This document shows positions 16,095 through 23,198 of a stretch of 64,000 bases of DNA, piece after piece (position 1 is the stretch's first letter; every line of letters starts with the position of its first letter). The stretch spans positions 645,565-709,564 of the forward strand of contig NZ_KQ948551.1 in NCBI RefSeq assembly GCF_001514125.1. The letters are read 5' to 3'. Made by a program: the position numbers and the translations under genes. The stretch comes from Streptomyces longwoodensis (GTDB taxonomy: Bacteria > Actinomycetota > Actinomycetes > Streptomycetales > Streptomycetaceae). The notes under the pieces are model-generated. The model was not told the DNA's origin. It saw only the letters and a program-made list of their open reading frames with translations, and did no database searches.

Positions 16095-17543
16095 CTACGT
16101 GAGCGCCGCCTTCATCATCGCCCGGGCCACCGGGGCCGCCAGGCCGTTGCCGCTCACCTCGGAGCGGGCCGCGTCCGACTGCTCGACCATGACGGCCACG
16201 GCCACCTGCTTGTCCCCGGCCGTCGCGTAGGACGTGAACCAGGCGTACGGCGTCTTGCTGTTGTTCTCGCCGTGCTGGGCCGTGCCCGTCTTGCCGCCGA
16301 CGGTGACGCCGGCGATCCGCGCGTTGGTGCCGGTGCCCTCCTCCACCACCGTCTGCATCGCGGAGCGCAGTTGCGCGGCGGTGCGGGAGCTGACGATGCG
16401 GGTGGTCCGCGCGCCGTCGTCGTAGTCCTCCAGGGTGTCGCCGCCGCCGTCGGTGATCCGGTCGACCATGTGCGGCGCCACCAGCTCGCCGTCATGGGCG
16501 AGGGCCGCGGAGACCATGGCCATCTGCAGCGGGGTGGCCGTCACGTCGAACTGGCCGATGCCGGTCAGCGCGGTCTGCGCCCGGTCCATGCCCGTGGGGT
16601 ACACGCTGGTGTACGCCCGCACCGGCACGTCCCGCGTGCTGTCGTTGAAGCCGAACTTCTCGGCCGTCGCCCGCACCTTGTCCTGGCCCAGGTCGACGGC
16701 CATCTTCGCGAAGACGGTGTTGCAGGAGTACTGCAGGGCGACCCGGATCGAGGCGTTCGTGCAGGGCGCCGAGGCGCTCTCGTTGCGCAGCGGGGTCACC
16801 GTGCCCGGCAGGGTGTAAGGGCTCGGGCTCACGGTCGGCTCGTCGACCGACGAGTACAGCCCGTCCTCCAGCGCGGCCGCCGCGACCACCAGCTTGAACG
16901 TCGAGCCCGGCGGCAGCGGCTGGCGCAGGGCTCGGTTGGTCAGCGGCTTGTCCGGGTCGGCGTTCAGCCGCTTCCAGGCGGTGCCCGCGGTGGTGGCGTC
17001 GGTCAGCGTCGACGGGTCGTACGACGGCGTCGACACCGCGGCGAGGATCCGGCCGGTCCCCGGGTCGATCGCGACGGCCCCGCCCTTGGTGTCGCCCAGC
17101 GCGTCGTACGCCGCCTCCTGCACGTCCGGGTCGATGGTCGTGACCACGTTGCCCGGATCGGCCCGCTCGTTCGTGAGGGTGTCCAGCACGGTCTTCAGCC
17201 GCGTGTCGGTGCCGCTGAGCAGGTCGGCGTAGATGCCCTCCAGCTGGGTCGGCGCGTACGCCTGCGAGGCGTAGCCCGTCACCGCCGCGTACAGCGGGCC
17301 GTTCGTGTACGTGCGTCTGTACCGCAGGTCGCTGCCCTCGGTGACCGCCGAGCCGGTGACCGCCCGGCCGGCCACGACGATGTTCCCGAGCGGCTCCGCG
17401 TACGTCTGGATCGCGTTGCGCCGGTTGTGCTGGTCGTCCGCCAGTGCCCGGCCTTCGTAGAACTGCACCCAGGTCGCCCGGACCAGCAGGGCGAACACCA
17501 GGAGCAGGGTGAAGAGCGAGGCACGCCTGATCGTCTTGTTCAT
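16095..17543 (-). CDS. Class B penicillin-binding protein (PbpA/FtsI-like transpeptidase)
   Basis: This 482-residue peptidoglycan D,D-transpeptidase is anchored by an N-terminal helix (about residues 9-23). A dimerisation/pedestal region follows, and then the transpeptidase domain with all active-site motifs: PGSTFK with nucleophile Ser214 and Lys217, Ser273-Cys-Asn275 (YSCNT), and Lys418-Thr-Gly (GGKTGTAQ). The length and N-terminal sequence resemble the mycobacterial PbpA group. It is transcribed alone, 202 bases downstream of the sigma factor start codon and in the same direction. Possible control by that sigma factor cannot be judged from sequence. Confidence 0.93.
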   Translation of the reverse strand: MNKTIRRASLFTLLLVFALLVRATWVQFYEGRALADDQHNRRNAIQTYAEPLGNIVVAGRAVTGSAVTEGSDLRYRRTYTNGPLYAAVTGYASQAYAPTQLEGIYADLLSGTDTRLKTVLDTLTNERADPGNVVTTIDPDVQEAAYDALGDTKGGAVAIDPGTGRILAAVSTPSYDPSTLTDATTAGTAWKRLNADPDKPLTNRALRQPLPPGSTFKLVVAAAALEDGLYSSVDEPTVSPSPYTLPGTVTPLRNESASAPCTNASIRVALQYSCNTVFAKMAVDLGQDKVRATAEKFGFNDSTRDVPVRAYTSVYPTGMDRAQTALTGIGQFDVTATPLQMAMVSAALAHDGELVAPHMVDRITDGGGDTLEDYDDGARTTRIVSSRTAAQLRSAMQTVVEEGTGTNARIAGVTVGGKTGTAQHGENNSKTPYAWFTSYATAGDKQVAVAVMVEQSDAARSEVSGNGLAAPVARAMMKAALT

Positions 17544-17683
17544 CGCACGCGGAAGGACGAACGGAATGGGAGCAGACGTTCCCCGGCGCCCGGATTCTCA
17601 TCGGACGTTCATGAAACGGCCGGTGTGTCCGGTCCGGCAGGCAGGCGTCCAGCCGGTGTGCCGCGACAGGAGATGAGTCACTA

Positions 17684-17695
17684 TACCGGTTCAAT
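17684..17695. promoter_or_regulatory. ACCGGT operator upstream of manA
   Basis: TACCGGTTCAAT contains a core ACCGGT (17685-17690) with AT-rich flanks. It matches the sites at 20133-20150, 25705-25716 and 25822-25834 in front of the mannan genes. It is about 60 bases upstream of the manA start and the probable target of the LacI regulator at 22170-23198. Confidence 0.5.
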
Positions 17696-17737
17696 AACAA
17701 GGCCCATCAGGGGCGGTTCCTCATCCGTTCGCGAAGT

Positions 17738-17743
17738 TAGCGT
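17738..17743 (+). promoter_or_regulatory. Possible -10 element of a leaderless manA transcript
   Basis: TAGCGT fits the TANNNT pattern and ends six bases before the GTG at 17750, where no ribosome-binding site is seen. In Streptomyces this arrangement usually indicates a leaderless mRNA. Confidence 0.35.
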
Positions 17744-17749
17744 ACGGCC

Positions 17750-18988
17750 GTGGACGTATTGCAACCGATCATCAAGCCCTATCACTGGGGTTCGCGCGAC
17801 GCGCTGGCCCGTCTGCAGGGCCGGGACGTTCCCGCGGCCGGCCCCGAGGCCGAGCTGTGGATGGGCGCGCACCCGGCCGGCCCCTCGGGCCTGACCCGGG
17901 ACGGGCGGCGGACCACCCTCCAGGACCTCGTCGCCGCGGACCCCGAACGGGAGCTCGGGGCCCCGTGCGCCCGTCGGTTCGGCGGCCGCCTGCCCTTCCT
18001 GCTGAAGATCCTCGCGGCCGACCGGCCCCTGTCCGTCCAGGTGCACCCCGACCGGCAGCAGGCGCGCTCCGGCTTCGCCGCCCAGACCGCGACCCCCGGG
18101 CGGCGGGTCTACGCCGACGACTGGCCGAAGCCGGAACTGCTCCACGCCTTGACCGCGTTCGAGGTGCTGGCGGGCTTCCGCAGTCGTGCCGAGGCCGTCG
18201 AGGTGTACGACGGGCTCGGCGTCCCCGCCCTCGCGCCTGTCGTGGCCGTCCTGCGGACGGGCGACGGCGCCGACGCCCTGCGCGAGGCGCTGCGCACCGT
18301 GCTGAACTGGCCCTCCGGTGACCGCCGCTCCCTGGTGTCTGCGGTGGTGGCGGCGAGCGCGCGGCTGGGCGCCTCCCCGGGGCCGTACGCCGCCGCCTAC
18401 GCCACGGTGGCCGGCATGGCCCGGCACCATCCCGGCGACCTGGGACTCGTCGCCTCCCTGCTGCTGCGGCACCAGGTGCTGGAGCCGGGCGCCACGCTGT
18501 ACATGCCGCCCGGTGGCCTGCACGCCTATGTGCGCGGAGTCGGCGTCGAACTGCTGGCCAACTCCGACAACGTGCTCCGTGCGGGCCTGACCGGCAAGGA
18601 GGTCGACGTCCCGGAACTGCTGCGGATCACCGACCCGGGCGCCCGGGTCGCCCTGGTGGCACCGCGGGCCCTCGGCGGTCCCGGACGTACCTGGGCCTAC
18701 GACTGCCCCGTGGAGGAGTTCGCGCTGCACCGGACCGCACTGGGTGCGGCACCCCGGCCGGTGGTGCCGACGGCGGGTCCCCGCATCGTCCTGTGCCTGG
18801 ACGGAACGGCGCGGCTGGGCACGCCGGACGGTGAGGAGGTCCTGCTGCGCTCCGGGGCCTCCTGCTTCCTGTCCGCCGCGGACGAGGGGGTGACGGCGCA
18901 GGGGGACGGCACGCTCTTCGTGGCGTCCCCGGGACGGCCCTGCTCCACCGGGCCGGTCGGTCCGAGCGCGCCCCGCCCCCATCAGTGA
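17750..18988 (+). CDS. manA: Mannose-6-phosphate isomerase, type I
   Basis: This 412-residue zinc-dependent cytoplasmic enzyme interconverts mannose 6-phosphate and fructose 6-phosphate. Family segments are clear: an N-terminal IIKPYHWGSRDALARL, ELWMGAHPAGPS, the metal-binding LSVQVHPDRQQA (near residue 95) and KPELLHAL, plus MPPGGLHAYVRG in the central jelly roll. The start is GTG at 17750, without a ribosome-binding site. It precedes the ROK kinase by 52 bases. In this locus it would feed mannose released from mannan into glycolysis, though it can also supply GDP-mannose synthesis. Confidence 0.93.
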   Translation: MDVLQPIIKPYHWGSRDALARLQGRDVPAAGPEAELWMGAHPAGPSGLTRDGRRTTLQDLVAADPERELGAPCARRFGGRLPFLLKILAADRPLSVQVHPDRQQARSGFAAQTATPGRRVYADDWPKPELLHALTAFEVLAGFRSRAEAVEVYDGLGVPALAPVVAVLRTGDGADALREALRTVLNWPSGDRRSLVSAVVAASARLGASPGPYAAAYATVAGMARHHPGDLGLVASLLLRHQVLEPGATLYMPPGGLHAYVRGVGVELLANSDNVLRAGLTGKEVDVPELLRITDPGARVALVAPRALGGPGRTWAYDCPVEEFALHRTALGAAPRPVVPTAGPRIVLCLDGTARLGTPDGEEVLLRSGASCFLSAADEGVTAQGDGTLFVASPGRPCSTGPVGPSAPRPHQ

Positions 18989-19000
18989 GACAACGTTGTC
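18989..19000. promoter_or_regulatory. Perfect palindrome GACAACGTTGTC between manA and the ROK kinase
   Basis: This 12-bp perfect palindrome begins at the base after the manA stop and ends 40 bases before the kinase start. The CG-centred, 12-bp form is typical of LacI-type operators but differs from the ACCGGT sites, so a second regulator may act here. Confidence 0.5.
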
Positions 19001-19040
19001 AGATCGGCCGAGGAGGACTCGTGCCGGCATCCGGAGAGGA

Positions 19041-20000
19041 ATGAGCACACCCATGTACGCAGCTCTCGACATAGGCGGCACCAAGATCGCCGGGGCGCTC
19101 GTCGACGAAGCGGGCTCCGTCGTCCGCAGGGTCGAACTACCCACCCCTGCGAAGGAGTCGGAGGCTCGGCTGGTGAGCACCCTGGACGCGGTGATCGACG
19201 CACTGGCGGTCGAGCCGGCCTGGTCGGCCGTCCGGGGGCTGGGTATCGCCAGCGCGGGGCCGGTGGACACGGCGGCCGGCACGGTCAGCCCGGTGAACAT
19301 TCCGGCGTGGCGGGAGTTCCCGCTGGTCGAGAGCGTCCGCTCCCACCACGCGCTGCCCGGGACCATCGAGCCGGTGCTCCTGGGGGACGCCGTGGCGGTG
19401 GCCGCCGCCGAGCACTGGCGCGGCGCCGCCCGGGGCGTGGACAACGCGCTGTGCATGGTCGTCTCCACCGGCGTGGGAGGCGGCTTCGTGCTCGGTGGAA
19501 GGCTGTACCCGGGCCCGTCGGGCAACGCCGGCCACATCGGCCACATCTCCGTGGAGCTGGACGGGCCGCCCTGCGCGTGCGGGGCGCGCGGGTGCCTGGA
19601 GGCTTACGCCAGCGGGACCGCCATCGCCCGGCACGCCCAGCGGGCCGGCTGGGCGCCGCCGGCCGGAGTGCCGGCCACCGCCGCCGCCGTGGCGGTGGCC
19701 GCGCGCGAGGGCGACGAACGGGCCCTGGCCGCGTACGACCGGTCCGCCAGGGCCCTGGCTGCCGCGATCGCGGGCAGCGCCACGCTGCTCGAGATCGAGG
19801 TCGCGGTCATCGGCGGGGGCGTCGCGCAGGCGGGCGACACGCTGTTCACGCCGCTGAGGCGGCACTTGAGGACGTACGCGACGCTCGACTTCGCCCGCCG
19901 GGTCGAGGTGCGGCCCGCGGCCCTGGCGCAGGACGCGGGCCTCGTCGGCGCGGCGTCCGCGGCCCGCCGGCAGGCCGCGGTGGCCGGCGCCGCGACCTGA
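19041..20000 (+). CDS. ROK family sugar kinase (gluco-/mannokinase)
   Basis: This 319-residue cytoplasmic kinase has the ATP-binding motif ALDIGGTKIAGALVD at residues 8-22, the catalytic aspartate in LLGDAVAVAAAEHW, and the ROK signature STGVGGGFVLGG. Its zinc site is the CxC...C cluster at Cys178, Cys180 and Cys185 (CACGARGCLE). Start choice is uncertain: ATG 19041 lies hard against GGAGAGGA, while ATG 19053 has a wider 12-base spacing and begins MYAALDIGG. Between manA and the mannanase it most likely phosphorylates mannose for the isomerase. No HTH domain is present, so it is an enzyme rather than a ROK regulator. Confidence 0.88.
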   Translation: MSTPMYAALDIGGTKIAGALVDEAGSVVRRVELPTPAKESEARLVSTLDAVIDALAVEPAWSAVRGLGIASAGPVDTAAGTVSPVNIPAWREFPLVESVRSHHALPGTIEPVLLGDAVAVAAAEHWRGAARGVDNALCMVVSTGVGGGFVLGGRLYPGPSGNAGHIGHISVELDGPPCACGARGCLEAYASGTAIARHAQRAGWAPPAGVPATAAAVAVAAREGDERALAAYDRSARALAAAIAGSATLLEIEVAVIGGGVAQAGDTLFTPLRRHLRTYATLDFARRVEVRPAALAQDAGLVGAASAARRQAAVAGAAT

Positions 20001-20457
20001 CGAGCCGCACCGTCGTCGACGCGTCGGACGCGCCCCGGGCGCCGCCAGCCCGGGGAACTCCCTTCGACCGAAGGCGCGCACCGCGCACTCGGTTTCTCCG
20101 GCATGCCCTCTCGCGGCCGCAGATGTCACCGGACCGGTTACTTAACCGGTTCTGTCAAAAGGATTGCCCGGCATCCGGAAACGCCCCTAACCTCGGCGTT
20201 GCGAACGGGCAGGAATGCGTTCAGCGCAGTGAGCCCGCCGTCCGCACCGGTCGGAGGCCGTACGCGTACGCACGGGACCCATCCGCACCCGACCGGGCAC
20301 CGAGAGCCGTTCACGGAAGGCGGCGGCGCACCACCCTGCCCCACCGCGCCGCGCACGGTTGCCACCGCGCGGCAGACGACCACAGGGACCCGAGCGGGCC
20401 GGCACGGCCCCACAGGACCGCCGTGCCGCCCCTCGACCGAGCCGGGAGCGAACATCA
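20001..20457. other. 457-bp intergenic region upstream of mannanase gene
   Basis: No convincing gene lies here. It carries the paired ACCGGT operator (20133-20150) about 310 bases before the mannanase start, implying a promoter near 20100-20200 and a long 5' leader. I see no clear riboswitch or strong hairpin in the leader. Confidence 0.5.
20133..20150. promoter_or_regulatory. Double ACCGGT operator upstream of mannanase
   Basis: Two cores, ACCGGT at 20133-20138 and 20145-20150, lie 12 bases apart in ACCGGTTACTTAACCGGT. The second, TTAACCGGTT, is a perfect 10-bp palindrome at its AACCGGTT centre. The spacing of about one helical turn would place both on the same DNA face. Confidence 0.6.
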
Positions 20458-22092
20458 ATGAGAAGAACACTGGCCGCGGCCACGGGCGCCGTCCTCGCCG
20501 TGTGTGCCGCTTTCCTCGCGGGCGCGCCCCAGGCCCAGGCCGCGGGCACGACTGCCGGGTTCCACGTGCAGGACGGCAGACTCCTGGACGCCAACGGCAA
20601 GGACTTCGTCCTGCGGGGCGTCAACCACGCGCACACCTGGTACCCGGACCGCACCACCCAGGCGCTGAAGGACATCAAGGCCCAGGGCGCCAACTCCGTG
20701 CGCGTGGTCCTCGCCACCGGTGACCAGTGGACCAGGAACGACACGGCCGACGTCGCCGACGTCGTCAGCCAGTGCAAGGCGAACCGCCTCGTCTGCATCC
20801 TGGAGGCCCACGACACCACCGGCTACGGCGAAGCGGGTGCCGCCGCGCCGCTGTCCAAGGCCGTGGACTACTGGCTCGGCGTCAAGAGCGCCCTCGTCGG
20901 CCAGGAGAAGTACGTCCTGGTGAACATCGGCAACGAGCCGTACGGGAACACCGGTTACAGCGCCTGGACCGCCGACACCAAGACCGCCATCGGCCGGCTG
21001 CGCGCCGGCGGGATCGACCACACGCTCCTGGTCGACGCGCCCAACTGGGGCCAGGACTGGTCCTTCACCATGCGGGACAACGCAGCCGGCGTCTTCGCCG
21101 CCGACCCCGACCGCAACACCGTCTTCGACATCCACATGTACGGCGTGTACGACACCGCGGCCGAGGTCGGCGACTACGTCGGCCACTTCGTCTCGGCCGG
21201 ACTCCCGCTCGTCATCGGCGAGTTCGGCAACATGCACTCCGACGGCGACCCCGACGAGGACGCCATCATGGCCACGGCCCAGGCGCGGGGCATCGGCTAC
21301 CTGGGCTGGTCCTGGAGCGGCAACGGCGGCGGGGTCGAGTACCTCGACCTCGTGCAGGGCTTCGACGCCGCCCGGACGACCGCCTGGGGACAGCGCCTCT
21401 TCAACGGCGCCGACGGCATCAAGGCCACCGCCAAGGAAGCCTCCGTCTTCTCCGACGGCGGCAACAACGGCGGCGACACGACCGCGCCCACCGCCCCCGG
21501 CACACCGACCGCCTCCGACACCACCGCGAGCAGCATCCGCCTGAGCTGGCCGGCCGCCACCGACGACACGGGGGTGACCGGTTACGACGTCGTCCGCGTC
21601 AGCGGGTCCACGGAGACGGTCGTCGCCACCTCCACCACGACCGGTGCCACCGTCACCGGGCTGAGCGCGAACACCACCTACACCTTCGCCGTGTACGCCC
21701 GCGACGCCGCCGGCAACCGCTCGTCCCGCTCGGCCACGGTGACCGCAGCCACCCGTCCGGGCAGCACCACCGGCCCGTGCTCCGTCAGCTACCGGCTGAG
21801 CGACTGGGGCAGCAGCTTCAACGCCGACGTCACCGTCCGCAACACCTCCGCGCAGGCCGTCGACGGCTGGACCCTCGACTTCTCCTTCCCCGCGGCCCAG
21901 CGGATCAACTCCGTCTGGAACGCCAGGGCCACCCAGAGCGGGAGCCTGGTCCACGTCACCAACGAGTCCTGGACGAAGACGATCCCGGCGGCCGGCTCGG
22001 TCAGCTTCGGGTTCAACGCCTCCTCCACACCCGGGACCAACGGCGTCCCCGCCTCCTTCGTCCTCAACGGCACCACCTGCACCGTCTCCTGA
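20458..22092 (+). CDS. Secreted endo-beta-1,4-mannanase, GH5_8 with FN3 and CBM2
   Basis: This 544-residue extracellular enzyme hydrolyses beta-1,4-mannan. The Sec signal peptide ends near AQA (residue 28). The catalytic GH5 domain (about 32-330) closely resembles Streptomyces lividans mannanase (GVNHAHTWYPDRT, AHDTTGYGEAG, APNWGQDWS, GYLGWSWSGNGGGVEYLD). The acid/base is Glu160 (NIGNEPYG) and the nucleophile Glu255 (VIGEFGN). A fibronectin type III module (about 343-430) and a cellulose-binding CBM2 (about 437-544, bounded by Cys in GPCSVSYRLSDWG and NGTTCTVS) follow. The ATG at 20458 has GGGAG upstream. The operator pair upstream ties it to the mannan regulon. Confidence 0.95.
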   Translation: MRRTLAAATGAVLAVCAAFLAGAPQAQAAGTTAGFHVQDGRLLDANGKDFVLRGVNHAHTWYPDRTTQALKDIKAQGANSVRVVLATGDQWTRNDTADVADVVSQCKANRLVCILEAHDTTGYGEAGAAAPLSKAVDYWLGVKSALVGQEKYVLVNIGNEPYGNTGYSAWTADTKTAIGRLRAGGIDHTLLVDAPNWGQDWSFTMRDNAAGVFAADPDRNTVFDIHMYGVYDTAAEVGDYVGHFVSAGLPLVIGEFGNMHSDGDPDEDAIMATAQARGIGYLGWSWSGNGGGVEYLDLVQGFDAARTTAWGQRLFNGADGIKATAKEASVFSDGGNNGGDTTAPTAPGTPTASDTTASSIRLSWPAATDDTGVTGYDVVRVSGSTETVVATSTTTGATVTGLSANTTYTFAVYARDAAGNRSSRSATVTAATRPGSTTGPCSVSYRLSDWGSSFNADVTVRNTSAQAVDGWTLDFSFPAAQRINSVWNARATQSGSLVHVTNESWTKTIPAAGSVSFGFNASSTPGTNGVPASFVLNGTTCTVS

Positions 22093-22104
22093 ACCGCACC
22101 GGTC

Positions 22105-22130
22105 GCCGCCACCCCGTCGAGGGTGGCGGC
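22105..22130. terminator. Bidirectional hairpin terminator between mannanase and LacI genes
   Basis: GCCGCCACCC (22105-22114) and GGGTGGCGGC (22121-22130) form a perfect 10-bp stem with a 6-base loop. It lies 13 bases after the mannanase stop and 40 bases after the convergent LacI gene stop. Confidence 0.65.
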
Positions 22131-22169
22131 GGCCGACGCGGTGTGCGTCGGACACCCCGGGGGTGTCCC

Positions 22170-23198
22170 CTAGCCGCGCGGCGGAGCCGTCGACGCGCGC
22201 GGTACGAGGGACGGAGTGGCCACCGGCCGGGAGACGACGTCCTGCCCGGCGATGACGTCGAACAGCACCCGCGTGACCTGCGCGCCGAACCCGTGCACGT
22301 CGTGGCTCATCGCCGACAGCGTCGGATGGGTGAGCCGGCACAGCTGTGAGTCGTCCCAGGCGAGCAGCGACAGCTCGTCCGGCACCGAGACGCCCATCTC
22401 GGCGGCCACGCCCAGCCCGGCGACGGCCATCAGGTCGTTGTCGTAGACGATCGCCGTGGGCCGGTCCGCCGACAGCAGCAGGGACCGGGTGGCGCGGGCG
22501 CCCTCCTCGCCGGAGAAGCCGGTCTCCACGTGCGGACGGCCGTCCAGGCCCAGGGCCGCCATCGTCTCCTCGAACGCCTTCGCCCGGATGACGCTGTGCC
22601 CCAGCCCGGCCGGTCCCCCCACGCGGGCGATCCGCCGGTGGCCCAGAGCGGCGAGGTAGCGCACCGCTTCGGCCACGGCGACGGCGTCGTCGGTCCACAC
22701 CGAGGGGAAGCCGCCCGTGAGGGTCGGGTGACCCACCGCCACGGCGGGCAGCCCCAGCTCGCGGAGCGGACCGACCCGGGGGTCCTCCTGGTGGAAGTCG
22801 ACCAGGATCGACCCGGCGATCTGACGCTCCCGCCACCAGGACTGCTGGAGCCGGGTCTCCTCTTCGAGCGATCCCACCAGGCGCAGCAGCAGGGAGCAGT
22901 TGCGTTCGGCCAGCACGCTCTCGATGCCGGAGATGAACTCCATGTAGAAGGGTTCGAGGCCCAGCAGCCGGGCGGGCCGGCAGATCGCCAGCCCGATCGT
23001 GTCGACCGACTGGCGTGACAGGCTCCGCGCCGAGGAGTTCGGCGCCCACCCCAGTTGCCGGGCCGCGGCGAAGATGCGGGCACGGGTGGCCTCGGAGACG
23101 CCCGGCTTGTCGTTGAACGCGAGCGAGACCGCGCCCTTGGAGACACCAGCCGCTGCGGCGACGTCCTTGATCGTCACCCGCTCGGTCGGTGTGCTCAC
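22170..23198 (-). CDS. LacI-family transcriptional regulator of the mannan locus
   Basis: This 342-residue repressor has an N-terminal helix-turn-helix (TIKDVAAAAGVSKGAVSLAF, residues 9-28) and hinge helix (ARSLSRQSVDTIGLAI), then a periplasmic-binding-like ligand domain (about 65-335). The GTG at 23198 overlaps the stop of the beta-mannosidase gene (GTGA), so enzyme and regulator are co-translated. The five ACCGGT-centred sites before manA, the mannanase and the mannosidase/transport genes are its likely operators, with an imported mannooligosaccharide as likely inducer. That assignment is inferred from gene arrangement. Autoregulation would act through the site at 25705-25716. Confidence 0.9.
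   Translation of the reverse strand: MSTPTERVTIKDVAAAAGVSKGAVSLAFNDKPGVSEATRARIFAAARQLGWAPNSSARSLSRQSVDTIGLAICRPARLLGLEPFYMEFISGIESVLAERNCSLLLRLVGSLEEETRLQQSWWRERQIAGSILVDFHQEDPRVGPLRELGLPAVAVGHPTLTGGFPSVWTDDAVAVAEAVRYLAALGHRRIARVGGPAGLGHSVIRAKAFEETMAALGLDGRPHVETGFSGEEGARATRSLLLSADRPTAIVYDNDLMAVAGLGVAAEMGVSVPDELSLLAWDDSQLCRLTHPTLSAMSHDVHGFGAQVTRVLFDVIAGQDVVSRPVATPSLVPRASTAPPRG

Noticed and set aside
22098..22103. ACCGGT hexamer after the mannanase stop
   Set aside because: It lacks the AT-rich flanks of the operator family and lies in a terminator region between convergent genes; the bare hexamer is expected by chance about every few kilobases.
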